Shown piece after piece: positions 54,066 to 64,000 of a stretch of DNA of 64,000 nucleotides. The position numbers and the translations under genes were made by a program. The notes beneath the pieces are model-generated. The model was not told the origin of the DNA. It saw nothing but the letters and a program-made list of their open reading frames with translations, and did not search any database. The stretch's first letter is position 1. Every line of letters begins with the position of its first letter. The stretch covers positions 3,427,554 to 3,491,553 of the forward strand of contig NZ_JH719942.1 in assembly GCF_000275825.1 (NCBI RefSeq). The letters are read 5' to 3'. Origin of the DNA: Saprospira grandis DSM 2844. GTDB lineage: Bacteria; Bacteroidota; Bacteroidia; Chitinophagales; Saprospiraceae.

Positions 54066-55457
54066 CTAGTTTTCCGATAAGGTCTTAGAAATATCTTGAC
54101 TGTAGGCTTGTATGGCCGGAATGATACTGGCCAAAATCCCCAAGCCCAAAACAGCAAAAAAGAGCCAGGTTTCTCCCGCCAAGATGCGCCAAGGGTCTAC
54201 ACTATAGCGGTAGGTTTCTTCTATATAACCGGCCAAAACACCCATGCCCAAATGACTAATCAAGAGGCCAAAGAGCGCCCCAAATAGGGCCACCAAAATG
54301 CCCTCCAATAAAAGCATGACCAATAGCTGCCCCGCCGAAGCCCCCATGCTACGCATTAGGGCCAATTCATATTTGCGCTCCTTGATCGAGTTGTATAAAG
54401 AAATAAACATGCTCAAGGCCGAAATAATAATGATGATGGCCGCCAAATAGTAAAGCAGCTGCGCCCCCATCCCCATATTGTCCATCAAGCGACGCAACTC
54501 AAAGGCAGGTACGGCATAACCTAGCTCTTCCAAACCTTCGGTTTCATCAATGATTTTAGGCAACATGGTAGAGGCCATGGCCGAGGTTTTTCCCTCCGAA
54601 TCTTTGGCGTAGCGAATCAATACCGCCGTGATTTCTTTGCCCTCTTCCGAAATAGGGGCTAGTGCTGCTGTATGCTCATGGCCCTCATGGCTGTGCTCAT
54701 GCTCTTCGTGATTATGCTCGGCCTCCCCATGATCGTGTCCCTCATGGCTGTGCTCATGCTCTTCGTGATTGTGCTCGGCTTCCCCATGATCATGTCCCTC
54801 ATGGCTGTGTTCTTCGCCTTCTTCATGCTCATGATCATGGCTTTCATGCACTCGCCAAACGGAGGCCACATTGGTCAAAATCAGCTGGTCCAAAACGGTT
54901 TGATTGGCCTCAAAAATGCCGACTACGGTATAAGCGGCATTTTCATGAATGTGTATGCTTTCGCTTTCTAGACCGTGGGCCCCAAAAAAGGTATCGCCAA
55001 TTTTGAGCCCTAGTTTTTGGGCCACTTTGGCGCCTAGGGTCACCTCCAAATCTTGGCTAAATAGCTTTCCTTCGGCCAATTGGACGTTATAGTGTTGGCC
55101 CAGTTGCTCGTCTGTCCCCACAATCCGAAAACCTTCATAGCTATCGCCTAGGGCCAGGGGAATGGCGGCCTCGATATAGGGGTTTTTTTTCATCCAACGG
55201 ACCTTGGCCAAGGGAATATTTCCCGTGGGCACATCAATATGATAAACCGAAGACAAGATCATTTGCAGCGGGCTCCCTTTGGCCCCCACCACCATATTGA
55301 TGCCCTCAATATTTTTATACAGTCGCTCTTCCATCTGCTGGTTGAGCAGCAAAAGCAAACTGCTTAGCCCTACGCCTAGGGCCACCAAAACCAAGCTCAA
55401 GCCCGTATTCAATGGGCGGCTCAATAGACTCTTCCAAGAAATCTTAAATATGTTCAT
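54066..55457 (-). CDS. FtsX-like ABC transporter permease with histidine-rich repeat loop
   Basis: MacB/FtsX-type layout. One membrane helix at the N-terminus (~15-40, 'TGLSLVLVALGVGLSSLLLL') precedes a large periplasmic domain. Three helices follow near the C-terminus ('LLYYLAAIIIIISALSMFIS', 'LLVMLLLEGILVALFGALFG', 'WLFFAVLGLGILASIIPAI'), with the FtsX segment 'ERKYELALMRSMGAS'. Residues ~205-265 of the periplasmic domain hold two full and one partial copy of a 19-residue unit 'HSHEGHDHGEAEHNHEEHE'. This is likely a zinc, copper or nickel-binding patch. An ABC ATPase partner is expected but is not in the window. The gene is co-transcribed with recF. Confidence 0.88.
   Translation of the reverse strand: MNIFKISWKSLLSRPLNTGLSLVLVALGVGLSSLLLLLNQQMEERLYKNIEGINMVVGAKGSPLQMILSSVYHIDVPTGNIPLAKVRWMKKNPYIEAAIPLALGDSYEGFRIVGTDEQLGQHYNVQLAEGKLFSQDLEVTLGAKVAQKLGLKIGDTFFGAHGLESESIHIHENAAYTVVGIFEANQTVLDQLILTNVASVWRVHESHDHEHEEGEEHSHEGHDHGEAEHNHEEHEHSHEGHDHGEAEHNHEEHEHSHEGHEHTAALAPISEEGKEITAVLIRYAKDSEGKTSAMASTMLPKIIDETEGLEELGYAVPAFELRRLMDNMGMGAQLLYYLAAIIIIISALSMFISLYNSIKERKYELALMRSMGASAGQLLVMLLLEGILVALFGALFGLLISHLGMGVLAGYIEETYRYSVDPWRILAGETWLFFAVLGLGILASIIPAIQAYSQDISKTLSEN
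54682..54830. repeat. 57-bp tandem repeat coding the histidine-rich units
   Basis: CCCTCATGGCTGTG starts at 54682, 54739 and 54796, i.e. a period of 57 bp (19 codons). The two full units differ by only a few bases, so the duplication is recent. Confidence 0.88.
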
Positions 55458-55489
55458 AAACTAAAGTAGAGGGTTGCTAATGTTTTTTT

Positions 55490-55627
55490 GGGGCTGCCCC
55501 AGCCTGCGGCTGGGTCGGGCTGTTTCGCAGCTCGCTATTCGCTCGGCCCTTCGGCGCAAAGCGCCTCGGTCTGGCCCTGCGGGCCACTGCTGTCCATCCC
55601 TCAGCCTGCGGCGGCTTCGCCGCCTGC
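55490..55627 (+). repeat. GC-rich structured intergenic element, subtype 2 (copy M)
   Basis: TTTTTTTGGGGCTGCCCC, stem AGCCTGCGGCT, GGGTCGGGCTGTTTCGCAGCTCGC, TATTCGCTCGGCCCTTCG, stem GCGC aaa GCGC, GGTCTGGCCCTGCGGGCCACTGCTG, TCCATCCCTCAGCCTGC and GGCGGCTTCGCCGCC. It lies before the start of the permease gene. Confidence 0.82.
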
Positions 55628-55766
55628 TAGACGCAAGTAAAAAACGCAATTTTTAAGGAAGTTCAAAGCCTTGAGCCCTAAATAACGACCAAGAACTACC
55701 CCTAAAGGACCAAAAGGCCCTGCAGCCGCAGCCGCAAGCCTAAACTCAAGCTTTCCTTTAAGCGGC

Positions 55767-55814
55767 CACAACAAGAACTTTAGTTCGTCTTCGACGACTG
55801 AAGGGAGTAACTGA
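55767..55814. repeat. CTTTAG-loop hairpin element, copy 4 (stem changed)
   Basis: ACAACAA-GAAC-TTTA-GTTC-GTCTTCGACGACTG..AGGGAGTAACTGA. The third distinct but self-complementary stem in this family. Confidence 0.7.
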
Positions 55815-55865
55815 TCTGAAAGGGAGCCGCAGCTGCAAGCCCAAACGCTAGCCCCTCCGTTGAGC

Positions 55866-55979
55866 GGCCTAGCGATGTGTAGCAGTGGCCCTTAGGCCAG
55901 ACCCAGCGGGCGCAGCCCGCGCAGGGCCGAGCGAATAGCGAGCTGCGAAACGTAGCGCCCGCCGAAGGCGGGAGGCCCC
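55866..55979 (-). repeat. GC-rich structured intergenic element, subtype 1 (copy N, inverted to M)
   Basis: On the minus strand: TTTTTTGGGGCCTCC, stem CCGCC ttc GGCGG, GGCGCTACGTTTCGCAGCTCGC, TATTCGCTCGGCCCTGCG, stem GCGGGC tgc GCCCGC, GGGTCTGGCCTAAGGGCCACTG, tail ACACATCGCTAGGCC. It faces the giant gene at 56070. The stretch between M and N (55628-55865) holds only repeat fragments. Confidence 0.82.
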
Positions 55980-56009
55980 AAAAAAATAACTATAAAAAAT
56001 ACAAAATAC

Positions 56010-56040
56010 TTGCGTTAATGGATGGGGTTGTATAACTTAG
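56010..56040 (+). promoter_or_regulatory. Promoter of the second giant surface protein
   Basis: TTG at 56010-56012 and TAACTTAG at 56033-56040 (one mismatch to TAnnTTTG) are spaced by 20 bp, as in Bacteroidota sigma-ABfr promoters. This puts transcription start near 56047 and supports the start codon at 56070 rather than 56022. Confidence 0.5.
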
Positions 56041-56069
56041 GTATATGTTTAAAGTTAAAACCTCAATTT

Positions 56070-59000
56070 ATGCGTAATTATTTACTGTATTTCTTGTTTC
56101 TCTTGCCTTTGGGGCTTTGGGGGCAGGCTTGGCCAGCTAACTCTTTTCCCATTTCGGGGGGCAGTTATCGGCTTTGTCCGGATAGTTTGTTGTTTGTTCT
56201 TCCTGCGGGGGGGAGTTTATATTTTCAGGCTCAGCATTTGGGCAGTGCGCCTGCATTTGGGGCCGATAGTTTGCAGTTGCATCAGCCGGGCGCCTATTTA
56301 TATATAGATAGTTTGGGCCAGCCCCTATTTTTTGAGCTTTTGCCCATTTTGCAGCCGCCCAGTCAGTTGGAAGTTGGTGCATTTTGCCAGCAGGATGCGC
56401 GGGCGCTGGCCCCTCAATATTTTCATTATCGCTATTTTTTGTTGGACAGTCTGCCCGATCTTCGACTCCGAATTTATGAGGCGGGCCGGCTCTTGGAGCA
56501 GCGGCTATTATCGGCCAATGGGCCCGGCCATCATCAAGATAGCATTTTGCTGACTTGGGCCAGCGATAGCAGCCAGCTCTATTTTGGCCTCTCTTGGGAA
56601 AGCTGTGGGGGCCGCGACTCTATTGAGCAGTTTTTACCCAATTACCGCTCGCCCTTTGGGGGCTGGCAACTGCCTACTAGCTACGCCCTGGGCGATGATT
56701 CTCTCTATACTCCAGCGCTTTATAGCTTGCTAGATACGGGCTGGCAGAGCCAATTGCAATTGGGGCAGCAGCCTTTGGGACTCTTGCAACAAGACTATTA
56801 TTATCCGCAATGGGCCGGCCAAGATAGCCTGCTGCTCTATATAGAAAAAGTAGGCTGCCGCTATAGTTACGACAGCCTGCTTAGGGTGGCTCCCGCCCCT
56901 AGCTTTGCTTGGCAAAATTTAGAAATTGGGGCGGCAGTAGGAGAGGCCTGTGTGGGGGATAGTTTGCGCTTTTATTGGGCCAATTTGCGGGCCGTTCCGG
57001 CTCAGATTTTACTGCGACAACTTAATGGGGATAGTCTGCTTATTCCTTTAGATAGCTCGCATTTGCAGGCGGGATCTATAGCCTACAAAGGGGGGCAAAA
57101 TTGGCGGTCGGCCACTGTTTATTTATTGGATACAGCTGGGCAATATATATTAGAAGGCCCGCCGATTTTGATGCCTGATGTCAATTTGGCATTTAGTCCA
57201 TTAAAAACCCCTATTTGTGCCAATGATCGGCTGTTGATTTATGCGCAGCCTTCGGGGGGGACCTTTTCTGCAGAGCAGTTGGACACCCTAGCTGGGCGAG
57301 CGGGAAATTGGCAGCCGAATTTTGCTTTAGTAGATGGAGACACCTTAAAGGCCGATGAATTTATTTTTGCCGACCCCAACCTAAATTATGGTCGGGCCAG
57401 TATTCGGTTGACCTACAGTTATTTGCCGACCTATAGCAATCAGCAGTTTTGTTCGGACAGTATTCGTTTAGCTGTAGAATATCCGATTATAGATAATCGC
57501 TTGAGTTCGGCTTTTTTGCCTCCTCAATTAGTGGGAAATAATATTGCTTTAGGCGATATTTTGCAGGACCTTCGTCCGGCGCCACAAACTGCCTATTTTA
57601 CAGATTTGGACAGTAGTTTTTCGGGAACCTATGTACAGACTTATGGCAATATCGATTCTTTTTTGGTCAATTTATCGGCTAGTGGAGAGTACCCTGTAAA
57701 TCTAGAATTGTCATCTTCGGGCTGTCAATCAGAAATAGCGTTAAACTTGTTTATTCAGCCAGAAGCTAGTATTCCTGATTTGCCCAGCGTTATTTGTACG
57801 GGGGCAGATACCGTTGTTTTTCATCGAGATAGCTTGTTTACCTATTCAGATTGGAGCAGAGATACTATTTTGCGGCGAAATTGTGTGCAAATTAGTGCTT
57901 CTTCTGGCGGCAGCTTGTTTAATCGGATTAGAGGAGCTGTGATTTACGATTGTCAGAATGTGCCTAGTGTCTTACGCAGCCGCAAGCGCAATGAGTTGAT
58001 TACTGTAGCGGCTTATTCGGATCAAGGCGCCTTTAGTTTAAATGATATTTTGTCGGGGAGAGCACCTATTGCTGGGGCTATAAATGTGCCCAATAGTTAC
58101 AATGGGCAACCTGAGGATTTCTATTTGAATATGGGGGCGCTTAATAACTTTTTGGCCTCCTCCAATGATAGTTCTTGTTATGTGGCCATGTTATTTAGAA
58201 GCATAGAAGAGCGGCAATATTTTAATGAGGAGGGGACCGCCTTGGATACGAGTCGTCAACCAACATATGATAGCAGTTATTTTGCGGCTATACAGCATGT
58301 AGAATTTGTAGATGTGGCCAATATTGGGATCATCGATAGCTTATTAGACCCTACTTATTGTTATAGCCAGCAGGCTTTTCCCTTGGCGGTACAGCCTGCT
58401 TATGAAACGGGTTATTCTAGGGTGAGTATTCGTCGTTTGGGTGGAACTGCTGGAATCAACTTAGTGGATGACATCATAGATATTTCGGCGGATCCTTATT
58501 TTCAGGATAGTGTAGATAGAGAATATATTGTTCGTTATGAGTACAATAAATACTATGGTTGTCAGTCGGGTTTGCAAGAAGATACCTTTAAGGTTATTGC
58601 GCCCTTGGTTTTAGACTTTAGTGGTCCACAAACTAATAATACCTATTGCGAAAATAGTCAAGAAGTTTATTTGAATGCTTATCCTACGGCCAATATGGGG
58701 TTATCTGCTCAGTTTGTGGGGCCAGGTATGGGCTATTTAAATAATGGTCAGCCGGCGTCATTGGCCAATACTTTTTCGCCTGTTTTGGCCGATACGGGGC
58801 AGCATACGATCAGCTATATTTTTACAGATTTGGCAGCTTGTGAGCACCGTATCGATAAAAGTTTTCGGGTACAGGCTGCGCCTGTAGTTCGTTTGCAAAC
58901 CTTGGCGGGACCGCAAGATTTTTGTGCCAATGACACGGCTGTTGCTTTGGTGGGGCAGCCTTTTGGTGGACAGTATTTTGGTCCAACTATTTTAGGCGAT

Positions 59001-62000
59001 AGCTTATTTCATCCTAATCAGGCCTACTTGCTAGATAGTGCAGCTGCTTCGGGTGGGGTACAGCTTTGGTATAGCTATCGTGATAGTTTGGGTTGTACTG
59101 CTACCGATAGTTTAGCCTTATCTATTTATCCACTGCCTACTCCAGAAATACTAAATTTAGCTCCTGCTTACTGTGCCAATGCTTCAGCTGTTTTATTGCA
59201 GGGGGGCGATCGTTCGGGCAATTTGGGGCAGGGGCAGTTTTTGGGGAGAGCTTTGAGCAATAATGTCTATCGGCCTCAATTGGCTGCAGCCCCTGAAGAT
59301 ACTGTTTATTATCGTCGGACAAATCAGTATGGTTGCCAGCGTGAAATTATGCAATTGGTCCAAATAGATTCTATACCTCAGCCGCAGATTTTGCAGTTGG
59401 ATAGTCAGTATTGCTTGACCGAGCCATCTTTTGTCTTGCAAGGGCAGCCACAGGCTGGACCTCATGAGCAGGCTACATTTACTGGGGTTGGGGTCAATTT
59501 TATCAATGGTCAGTTTAGTTTTTCTGCTCAGCAAGCGGCAAATACAGCGGGTATTTTACAGCCCATAGCGCTTACTTACAGCTTTGTAGATAGCCGAGGT
59601 TGTCAGGGCCAAAATCAAGTCCAAACTCTGGTCAACCCATTGCCTCAAGCACAATTTAGTTTGGCCTCGGCCTATTGTGTAGATGCAGAGACAGATACTT
59701 TGTCTAATGGGGTACAAATGCAACAGTATGCCTTGGCTTATTTTCAAGCTGCAGGTATACAGGATAGCAGTTTAGGGTTGTTTTCTCCAGCTTTGGCGGC
59801 TCAGCAAGCAGGTTTTGGTTTGCAGCAGGTTCAGTTTTTTGTACAGGATAGTAATGGTTGTCAAAACAGCAGCACAGAGAGTTATATCTTAAATGATTTG
59901 CCTACAATCAATATTACAGGCTTGCCTGCTGCGCTTTGTAATCAAGGGACCGAGGTAGATATTAGAGCTTTTCCAGCTGGCAGTATTGGAAGCCAAGCTC
60001 AGTATAGCCATAATTTCCCAACGGCTAGTTTTCAGATTCGTTCTGCTTTGCAGGCAGAGGCCAGTTTGAGTCCGTCTCTTTTAGCACCTCAGTCTTATTT
60101 TTTAGCCTATGCCTATACCGATGTTAATGGTTGCCAGAATCAGGATACGGTTTTTACTACTGTTTTTGCTCGACCGCAGGCCCAAATACAAGGATTGGAT
60201 ACTAGCTATTGTGAGCGAGAGGATAGTATTTATATGCAAGGAAACTCCATTTACGGACAGTTTTCTGGACCAGGTGTTTTGCAAAATAGCAATATCTTTA
60301 TTCCTGCTCGAGCTGCAGCTGGAAACCATCTAATTAGCTACCTAGTAGAAGAGCTACATTTGTTTCCTACAGCTCAAGATAGCCTGATCTGTAGTGATCT
60401 GGCCCAAATCCAAGTTCAGGTTCGGCCCAAGCCCAGACCCACTCTATTACAACCTACGGCAAATAGTAGCTTCTGTCTAACTAGCCCTAGCGAGCAACTT
60501 ATTGGGGGAATTCAAAATACAGCTTTGCTACTAGATGCCAGCTATACAGGCAATGGCCTACGGCCCGAATATCTGCAAAGAGTAGATACGATGACCGTAA
60601 ATGGGCAAACCGTGAATGTCATTGTTTTAGATACGATTTATCATTTTGATCCCGCCTTGGCTGGAGTAGGACTGCATGAACTACAGTTTACAGCTAGCAA
60701 TATTTTTGGTTGCCTAGATTCTGTTAGCCATTTGCTACAGGTATTGGCTACCCCCAGCCCTAGCTTTGCTTTAGATAGCCAGTTTTGTGAGTCGGCTCCT
60801 CGCCAAATTCTATCGGCTAGTCCAGCAGGCGGTATTTTCTTCCTCAATGGCGATACACTACTCCAAAATGAATATCAACCCAATTCATTGTATCCTCAGC
60901 AGCCACTGAGTCAAAATCAGCAAGATACACTGGTCTATTTGGTCAGCAATAGTAGTTGCGAGGCTAGTGATACGCAGTTTGTTACTGTTTTTCCAAATCC
61001 TCAGGTTAGTTTTAGCCTGGCCCAAAATGTAGATGCTTTTTGTCTAGGCCAAAATGATAGTTTGCTTTTGCATCCCCAACCTTTGGGCGGCCAATTCTAC
61101 GGCAATGGGGTGGCTTTTGGGCAGTCTTTATTCTTGGCCGACAATGCGGGTTTGGGCGAGCATATTATTCGCTATGAATATACGGATAGTCAAGGCTGTC
61201 AAGGAATTTACTGGGATAGCCTACGGGTGTACAGCCAACCCCGCTTGGCCTTGGATGCATCCGGGGGCTGTTTGAATGATGCTTATTTGTTTTGGAATAA
61301 CGGTCCTTTGGGCCTAGGGGGCCTCTTTCAGAATCAGGTTTTTGATAGTATCAGCCAGGCTTATTGGCAGATAGGCGGGGGCTCTCCTATTACGGCTAGC
61401 TTATCGGCTCCCTTCGAGCTGGACAGTCTGTCCTATCAGTTTACACAAGCAGGCAGCTATTGGGCCAAGCTAATCGTCGAAAATCAGGGCGTTTGTTTGG
61501 TCAAGGATAGTATCCTAGTACAGGCCTCACCTAATGTTCAGCCCTCTGCGCAACTCCCTTATGCAGAAGATTTCAATCAGGATGATGGACAATGGCTAGC
61601 CGAAAGCCAAACGGGCTATTCCGATAGTTTGTGGGAGTGGGGCTTGGCCCAAGGGCAGCGAATCAACAGCCTACAAGATAGCGCCCATTTATCGCTTTGG
61701 GCCAGTCGTTTGTCTGCTCCTTATCCCGCCAATCAGAGTGCTTGGGTCTATAGCCCTTGCTTTGATTTGAGCCTTCTGGACCGCCCAATGCTCAGCCTCG
61801 ATATTTTTGATGATACCGATGCGGGCAATGATGGAACCGTCATTGAGTTTTACGATCCTCAACTCTCGCTTTGGCGGCCTTTGGGCGATTTGGGGCAGGG
61901 CCTAAATTGGTACAATGAGGACATTATTGCAGGCCGCCCCGGCGAGCAGCAGCTGGCCCCCAGAGGCTGGTCGGGCTCAGGCGCAGGCTGGCAAACAGCC

Positions 62001-63092
62001 CGCTACGCCCTAGATAGTTTTCGACAGCAGTCTTTTCGCTTTCGGATTGCCTTTGGGGCCTTGGGCGTGAGCCCCACCGCCTATGAGGGCTTTGCCTTTG
62101 ACAATATATTTCTGGGCAATCGCCGCAAAAAGGTCTTGTTAGAGTACTTTTCCAATTTGGGGCAGGCTGATTTGGGGGCGGCTTATACGCATCTCAATCA
62201 GTTGGTTTATCAGCCGCCTTTGGTGCATGATTTGGTCCTCATACAGTACAATACGGATTTCCCTAGCTACGATCCTTTTTACGCCCAAAACATGGCGGAC
62301 CCCTCTGCGCGCTTGTTGTTTTATGGCCTGTCGGAGGCGGGGAAATTGGTCCTCAATGCTCGCCGTTTTAGCCAGTCGGCTCCCTTGGCCCTACAACTGC
62401 AAGCCATAGATTTGGAGAAAGATCGCTTAGCCGATCCGCTTATAGATATACAGGGGCAGTCTTTTATTCGGGCCAATGAGATAGAGCTACAGCTCTCGCT
62501 AGAGGCTTTGGGCAATTGGCAGCAGGCCAACCTCAAGCTTTATGTCGCCTTGGTCGAGGATTCGCTTTTTTATGATAATGGCCAGCCTTTGCATGCTTTT
62601 GTACGCAAACTTTTACCCGATGCAGCCGGTACAGAGTTGCCCGAAAACCTAACTGCGGGACAGTCGCTAAACTATAGCTTTAGCCAGCCTTTATCGCCAG
62701 ATTGGCAGCCGCAGCAGCTACAATGGGTGGCCTTTGTTCAAGAGCAAACAGCCGATAGTAGCTTTATTCATCAGGTCTATAGCAGCCGAGATATTTCTAT
62801 TTATTTGGGCCAAGAAGAAGCCCCCGAAGAGGCTGTTGCGCCTCAGTTATCGCTTTTTCCCAACCCCAATATTGGGCAGTTTCAGTTGTTGTTGGAGCAA
62901 GCCGCGGCGCAGGACGGAAGCTGGCAGTTGTACAGCCTTTTGGGCCAAACTATTGCTACTGGAAACTGGGCCCAAGGCCAAAAAGAACAACAGATAAGGA
63001 TGCCGCAAACCGCTTTGTCCGGAACCTATATCTTGCGCCTGCAAATAGGAGATTGGCTGCTTCAAAAGAAGATCGTTTTTAGAGGGAACTAG
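56070..63092 (+). CDS. Giant T9SS-secreted surface protein, paralogue of the gene at the left edge
   Basis: The start at 56070 gives a clean signal peptide ([19 protein letters not shown]); an upstream in-frame start would precede the likely promoter. About 2340 residues. Most of it is a chain of ~80-110-residue cysteine-paired beta repeats ('[14 protein letters not shown]', '[13 protein letters not shown]', '[13 protein letters not shown]', each ending in 'DSxGC'-like strands). Near the end come the same three modules as in the left-edge protein: a beta-sandwich ('[19 protein letters not shown]'), an Omp28/thioredoxin-like module without CxxC ('[20 protein letters not shown]'), and a T9SS type A sorting domain ('[14 protein letters not shown]', '[13 protein letters not shown]'). 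Surface adhesin is the likeliest role. Codon use is richer in TTG/TTT than in its paralogue, so the two have diverged in base composition. Confidence 0.9.
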   Translation: MRNYLLYFLFLLPLGLWGQAWPANSFPISGGSYRLCPDSLLFVLPAGGSLYFQAQHLGSAPAFGADSLQLHQPGAYLYIDSLGQPLFFELLPILQPPSQLEVGAFCQQDARALAPQYFHYRYFLLDSLPDLRLRIYEAGRLLEQRLLSANGPGHHQDSILLTWASDSSQLYFGLSWESCGGRDSIEQFLPNYRSPFGGWQLPTSYALGDDSLYTPALYSLLDTGWQSQLQLGQQPLGLLQQDYYYPQWAGQDSLLLYIEKVGCRYSYDSLLRVAPAPSFAWQNLEIGAAVGEACVGDSLRFYWANLRAVPAQILLRQLNGDSLLIPLDSSHLQAGSIAYKGGQNWRSATVYLLDTAGQYILEGPPILMPDVNLAFSPLKTPICANDRLLIYAQPSGGTFSAEQLDTLAGRAGNWQPNFALVDGDTLKADEFIFADPNLNYGRASIRLTYSYLPTYSNQQFCSDSIRLAVEYPIIDNRLSSAFLPPQLVGNNIALGDILQDLRPAPQTAYFTDLDSSFSGTYVQTYGNIDSFLVNLSASGEYPVNLELSSSGCQSEIALNLFIQPEASIPDLPSVICTGADTVVFHRDSLFTYSDWSRDTILRRNCVQISASSGGSLFNRIRGAVIYDCQNVPSVLRSRKRNELITVAAYSDQGAFSLNDILSGRAPIAGAINVPNSYNGQPEDFYLNMGALNNFLASSNDSSCYVAMLFRSIEERQYFNEEGTALDTSRQPTYDSSYFAAIQHVEFVDVANIGIIDSLLDPTYCYSQQAFPLAVQPAYETGYSRVSIRRLGGTAGINLVDDIIDISADPYFQDSVDREYIVRYEYNKYYGCQSGLQEDTFKVIAPLVLDFSGPQTNNTYCENSQEVYLNAYPTANMGLSAQFVGPGMGYLNNGQPASLANTFSPVLADTGQHTISYIFTDLAACEHRIDKSFRVQAAPVVRLQTLAGPQDFCANDTAVALVGQPFGGQYFGPTILGDSLFHPNQAYLLDSAAASGGVQLWYSYRDSLGCTATDSLALSIYPLPTPEILNLAPAYCANASAVLLQGGDRSGNLGQGQFLGRALSNNVYRPQLAAAPEDTVYYRRTNQYGCQREIMQLVQIDSIPQPQILQLDSQYCLTEPSFVLQGQPQAGPHEQATFTGVGVNFINGQFSFSAQQAANTAGILQPIALTYSFVDSRGCQGQNQVQTLVNPLPQAQFSLASAYCVDAETDTLSNGVQMQQYALAYFQAAGIQDSSLGLFSPALAAQQAGFGLQQVQFFVQDSNGCQNSSTESYILNDLPTINITGLPAALCNQGTEVDIRAFPAGSIGSQAQYSHNFPTASFQIRSALQAEASLSPSLLAPQSYFLAYAYTDVNGCQNQDTVFTTVFARPQAQIQGLDTSYCEREDSIYMQGNSIYGQFSGPGVLQNSNIFIPARAAAGNHLISYLVEELHLFPTAQDSLICSDLAQIQVQVRPKPRPTLLQPTANSSFCLTSPSEQLIGGIQNTALLLDASYTGNGLRPEYLQRVDTMTVNGQTVNVIVLDTIYHFDPALAGVGLHELQFTASNIFGCLDSVSHLLQVLATPSPSFALDSQFCESAPRQILSASPAGGIFFLNGDTLLQNEYQPNSLYPQQPLSQNQQDTLVYLVSNSSCEASDTQFVTVFPNPQVSFSLAQNVDAFCLGQNDSLLLHPQPLGGQFYGNGVAFGQSLFLADNAGLGEHIIRYEYTDSQGCQGIYWDSLRVYSQPRLALDASGGCLNDAYLFWNNGPLGLGGLFQNQVFDSISQAYWQIGGGSPITASLSAPFELDSLSYQFTQAGSYWAKLIVENQGVCLVKDSILVQASPNVQPSAQLPYAEDFNQDDGQWLAESQTGYSDSLWEWGLAQGQRINSLQDSAHLSLWASRLSAPYPANQSAWVYSPCFDLSLLDRPMLSLDIFDDTDAGNDGTVIEFYDPQLSLWRPLGDLGQGLNWYNEDIIAGRPGEQQLAPRGWSGSGAGWQTARYALDSFRQQSFRFRIAFGALGVSPTAYEGFAFDNIFLGNRRKKVLLEYFSNLGQADLGAAYTHLNQLVYQPPLVHDLVLIQYNTDFPSYDPFYAQNMADPSARLLFYGLSEAGKLVLNARRFSQSAPLALQLQAIDLEKDRLADPLIDIQGQSFIRANEIELQLSLEALGNWQQANLKLYVALVEDSLFYDNGQPLHAFVRKLLPDAAGTELPENLTAGQSLNYSFSQPLSPDWQPQQLQWVAFVQEQTADSSFIHQVYSSRDISIYLGQEEAPEEAVAPQLSLFPNPNIGQFQLLLEQAAAQDGSWQLYSLLGQTIATGNWAQGQKEQQIRMPQTALSGTYILRLQIGDWLLQKKIVFRGN

Positions 63093-63097
63093 GATTT

Positions 63098-63212
63098 GGG
63101 GCCTCCGCAGCAAAGCTGCGGCGCTACGTTGCGGGGCTCGCTGCTCGCTCGGCCCTGCGGCGGCTTTGCCGCCTTGGTCTGGCCTTCGGCCACCCCTGCA
63201 CATCGCTAGGCC
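63098..63212 (+). repeat. GC-rich structured intergenic element, subtype 1 (copy O)
   Basis: GGGGCC, stem CCGCAGC aaa GCTGCGG, GCTACGTTGCGGGGCTCGC, TGCTCGCTCGGCCCTGCG, stem GGCGGC ttt GCCGCC, GGTCTGGCCTTCGGCCACCCC, tail GCACATCGCTAGGCC. It starts 6 bp after the giant gene's stop codon, so it would be co-transcribed. Confidence 0.85.
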
Positions 63213-63261
63213 AGTCGCTTCACTCCTTCTAGACGCAGGAAATTAGTCCTGCTAGTTATGG

Positions 63262-63366
63262 GCCGATGGTTTCAACCATCGGCTCATTTTTGTTGCATTT
63301 AGTGTGCCCGCTTTTGTGGCTGTAGGTTTCAACCTACAGCCACAGTTAGCAGGCGGCAGGCCCCAA
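63262..63366. repeat. TTTCAACC-loop hairpins
   Basis: Two hairpins share a TTTCAA loop but differ in stem: GCCGATGG-TTTCAA-CCATCGGC near 63271-63292 and GGCTGTAGG-TTTCAA-CCTACAGCC near 63319-63342. The second is followed by ACAGTTAGCAGGCGGCAGGCCCC, as in the tandem repeat at 4600-5026. The following ~300 bp up to 63671 are AT-rich with no gene seen. Confidence 0.7.
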
Positions 63367-63671
63367 AAAAAGAAAAATAGAATACAGTTCTAACTGCTTA
63401 ATAATGAGGTTTCTAGCTGTTTAGTTTGTAGTGAAAACAAGCTGTTTCGTAATTTTTTTTAAAAAAAACTAAAAATAAAGTTCACAAAATAAACTTAAGT
63501 GACATTAAGAGATAGGTCGCTGTTTTAGTAGATGACCGACTTTAATAAAATATTTTAACAGCTATGCCAAGAGTGGAGGCGCAAGTTGAAAATGGTTTTA
63601 ATTGGAGGGCGTAGTTTTCCCAAAAGATTTCTTTCCCAAACCCATGGCCTAGCATGGGACAAAAAGACAGT

Positions 63672-64000
63672 ATGAAAAAAAATGAGACCTTATTAATGGA
63701 GTTATTTGAGCTGGATGAGCTGACTGCTTGTCAGGAATTGGCCGAAAATTTAATGGCAGGAGGCGCCAAAAGCTCGGCGCCATATTATTATTGGGTGAAG
63801 GTGGAGCTCGAAAAAGAGTCGCCTAACTACTTGAATATCAAGCGTTGTTTGCAGTTGGGCCAAAAGCGTTCTGGGGGAAAAGGGCCACTGTATTTTTTGT
63901 TTGGCCAATTGATGGAAGGAGAGGGGCGCTATGATTTGGCGCTACATTATTATGAGCAGGGGCGAGGCGATGAGCAGGCAGATTTGGCCCAGGCCAAGTT
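63672..64000 (+). CDS. TPR/Sel1-like protein, truncated by the window edge
   Basis: An open frame starts ATGAAAAAAAATGAG at 63672 and runs without a stop to the last base. The translation begins MKKNETLLMELFELDELTAC and continues as a helical protein with 'PLYFLFGQLMEGEGRYDLAL' and 'HYYEQGRGDEQADLAQAK', which reads like Sel1/TPR-type helix pairs. No signal peptide, so it is probably cytoplasmic. The role cannot be judged from this fragment. Confidence 0.65.
   Translation, partial: MKKNETLLMELFELDELTACQELAENLMAGGAKSSAPYYYWVKVELEKESPNYLNIKRCLQLGQKRSGGKGPLYFLFGQLMEGEGRYDLALHYYEQGRGDEQADLAQAK

Noticed and set aside
56022..56070. Upstream in-frame start of the second giant protein
   Set aside because: It would precede the probable promoter -7 box and place a non-hydrophobic tail before a good signal peptide.

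Overview
The window looks like chromosome from a gliding or predatory marine member of the Bacteroidota, most likely the Saprospiraceae (Saprospira-like). This is inferred from type IX secretion (T9SS) sorting domains of both type A and type B, a PorP/SprF-family protein, Bacteroidota-style -7 promoter boxes (TAnnTTTG), weak Shine-Dalgarno signals, and an imelysin / di-haem oxidase / HTTM cluster. No rRNA, tRNA or CRISPR array was seen.

Layout. 1-4182 is the 3' part of a giant T9SS-exported surface protein. 4183-5692 is a repeat-filled gap. 5693-9666 (minus) holds three secreted proteins, one of which is a pappalysin-like protease with a destroyed active site. 9926-14640 (plus) holds a leaderless lysine/alanine-rich protein paired with a leaderless N-acetylmuramidase, a lysozyme-like exported protein and a lipoprotein. 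14637-17303 (minus) is a membrane-anchored protein kinase. 17680-20253 is bamA. 20731-24030 is a 1099-residue leaderless repeat protein. 24558-28685 holds a di-haem cytochrome, an imelysin and an HTTM membrane protein. 28918-29835 is a conserved exported protein of unknown function.

30325-45174 is an AT-richer defence island. An SMC/RecF-like ATPase and an HNH nuclease (a PtuA/PtuB, Septu-like pair) are followed, 11 bp later on the same strand, by a type III CRISPR effector module: HD-less Cas10 with an intact GGDD motif, several RAMP proteins including a tandem one, a small type III-associated protein, and a TIGR03986-type RAMP. After a terminator come two CARF-HEPN (Csx1-like) proteins flanking a small helix-turn-helix protein. 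There is no cas1, cas2, cas6, obvious cas11 or CRISPR array. The likely logic is target-RNA recognition, cyclic oligoadenylate synthesis by Cas10 and activation of the two HEPN RNases, with the ATPase-HNH pair as a possible additional effector carried in the same transcription unit.

45555-52004 holds a glycine-rich, Ig-repeat adhesin with a type B T9SS domain followed by its probable PorP/SprF-OmpA outer-membrane partner. 52104-55457 holds a TPM-domain protein, recF, and an ABC permease with histidine-rich repeats. 56070-63092 is a second giant T9SS protein, paralogous to the first one. A truncated TPR/Sel1-like gene runs off the right edge.

The most striking unexplained feature is a family of about 15 GC-rich, 110-140 bp intergenic elements. 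Their conserved core is interrupted by stems whose sequence changes while pairing is kept. They end in a T-run plus GGGG on the side facing a gene and often bracket gene blocks as inverted pairs. Two further small hairpin families (loops CTTTAG and TTTCAACC) also show compensatory stem changes.
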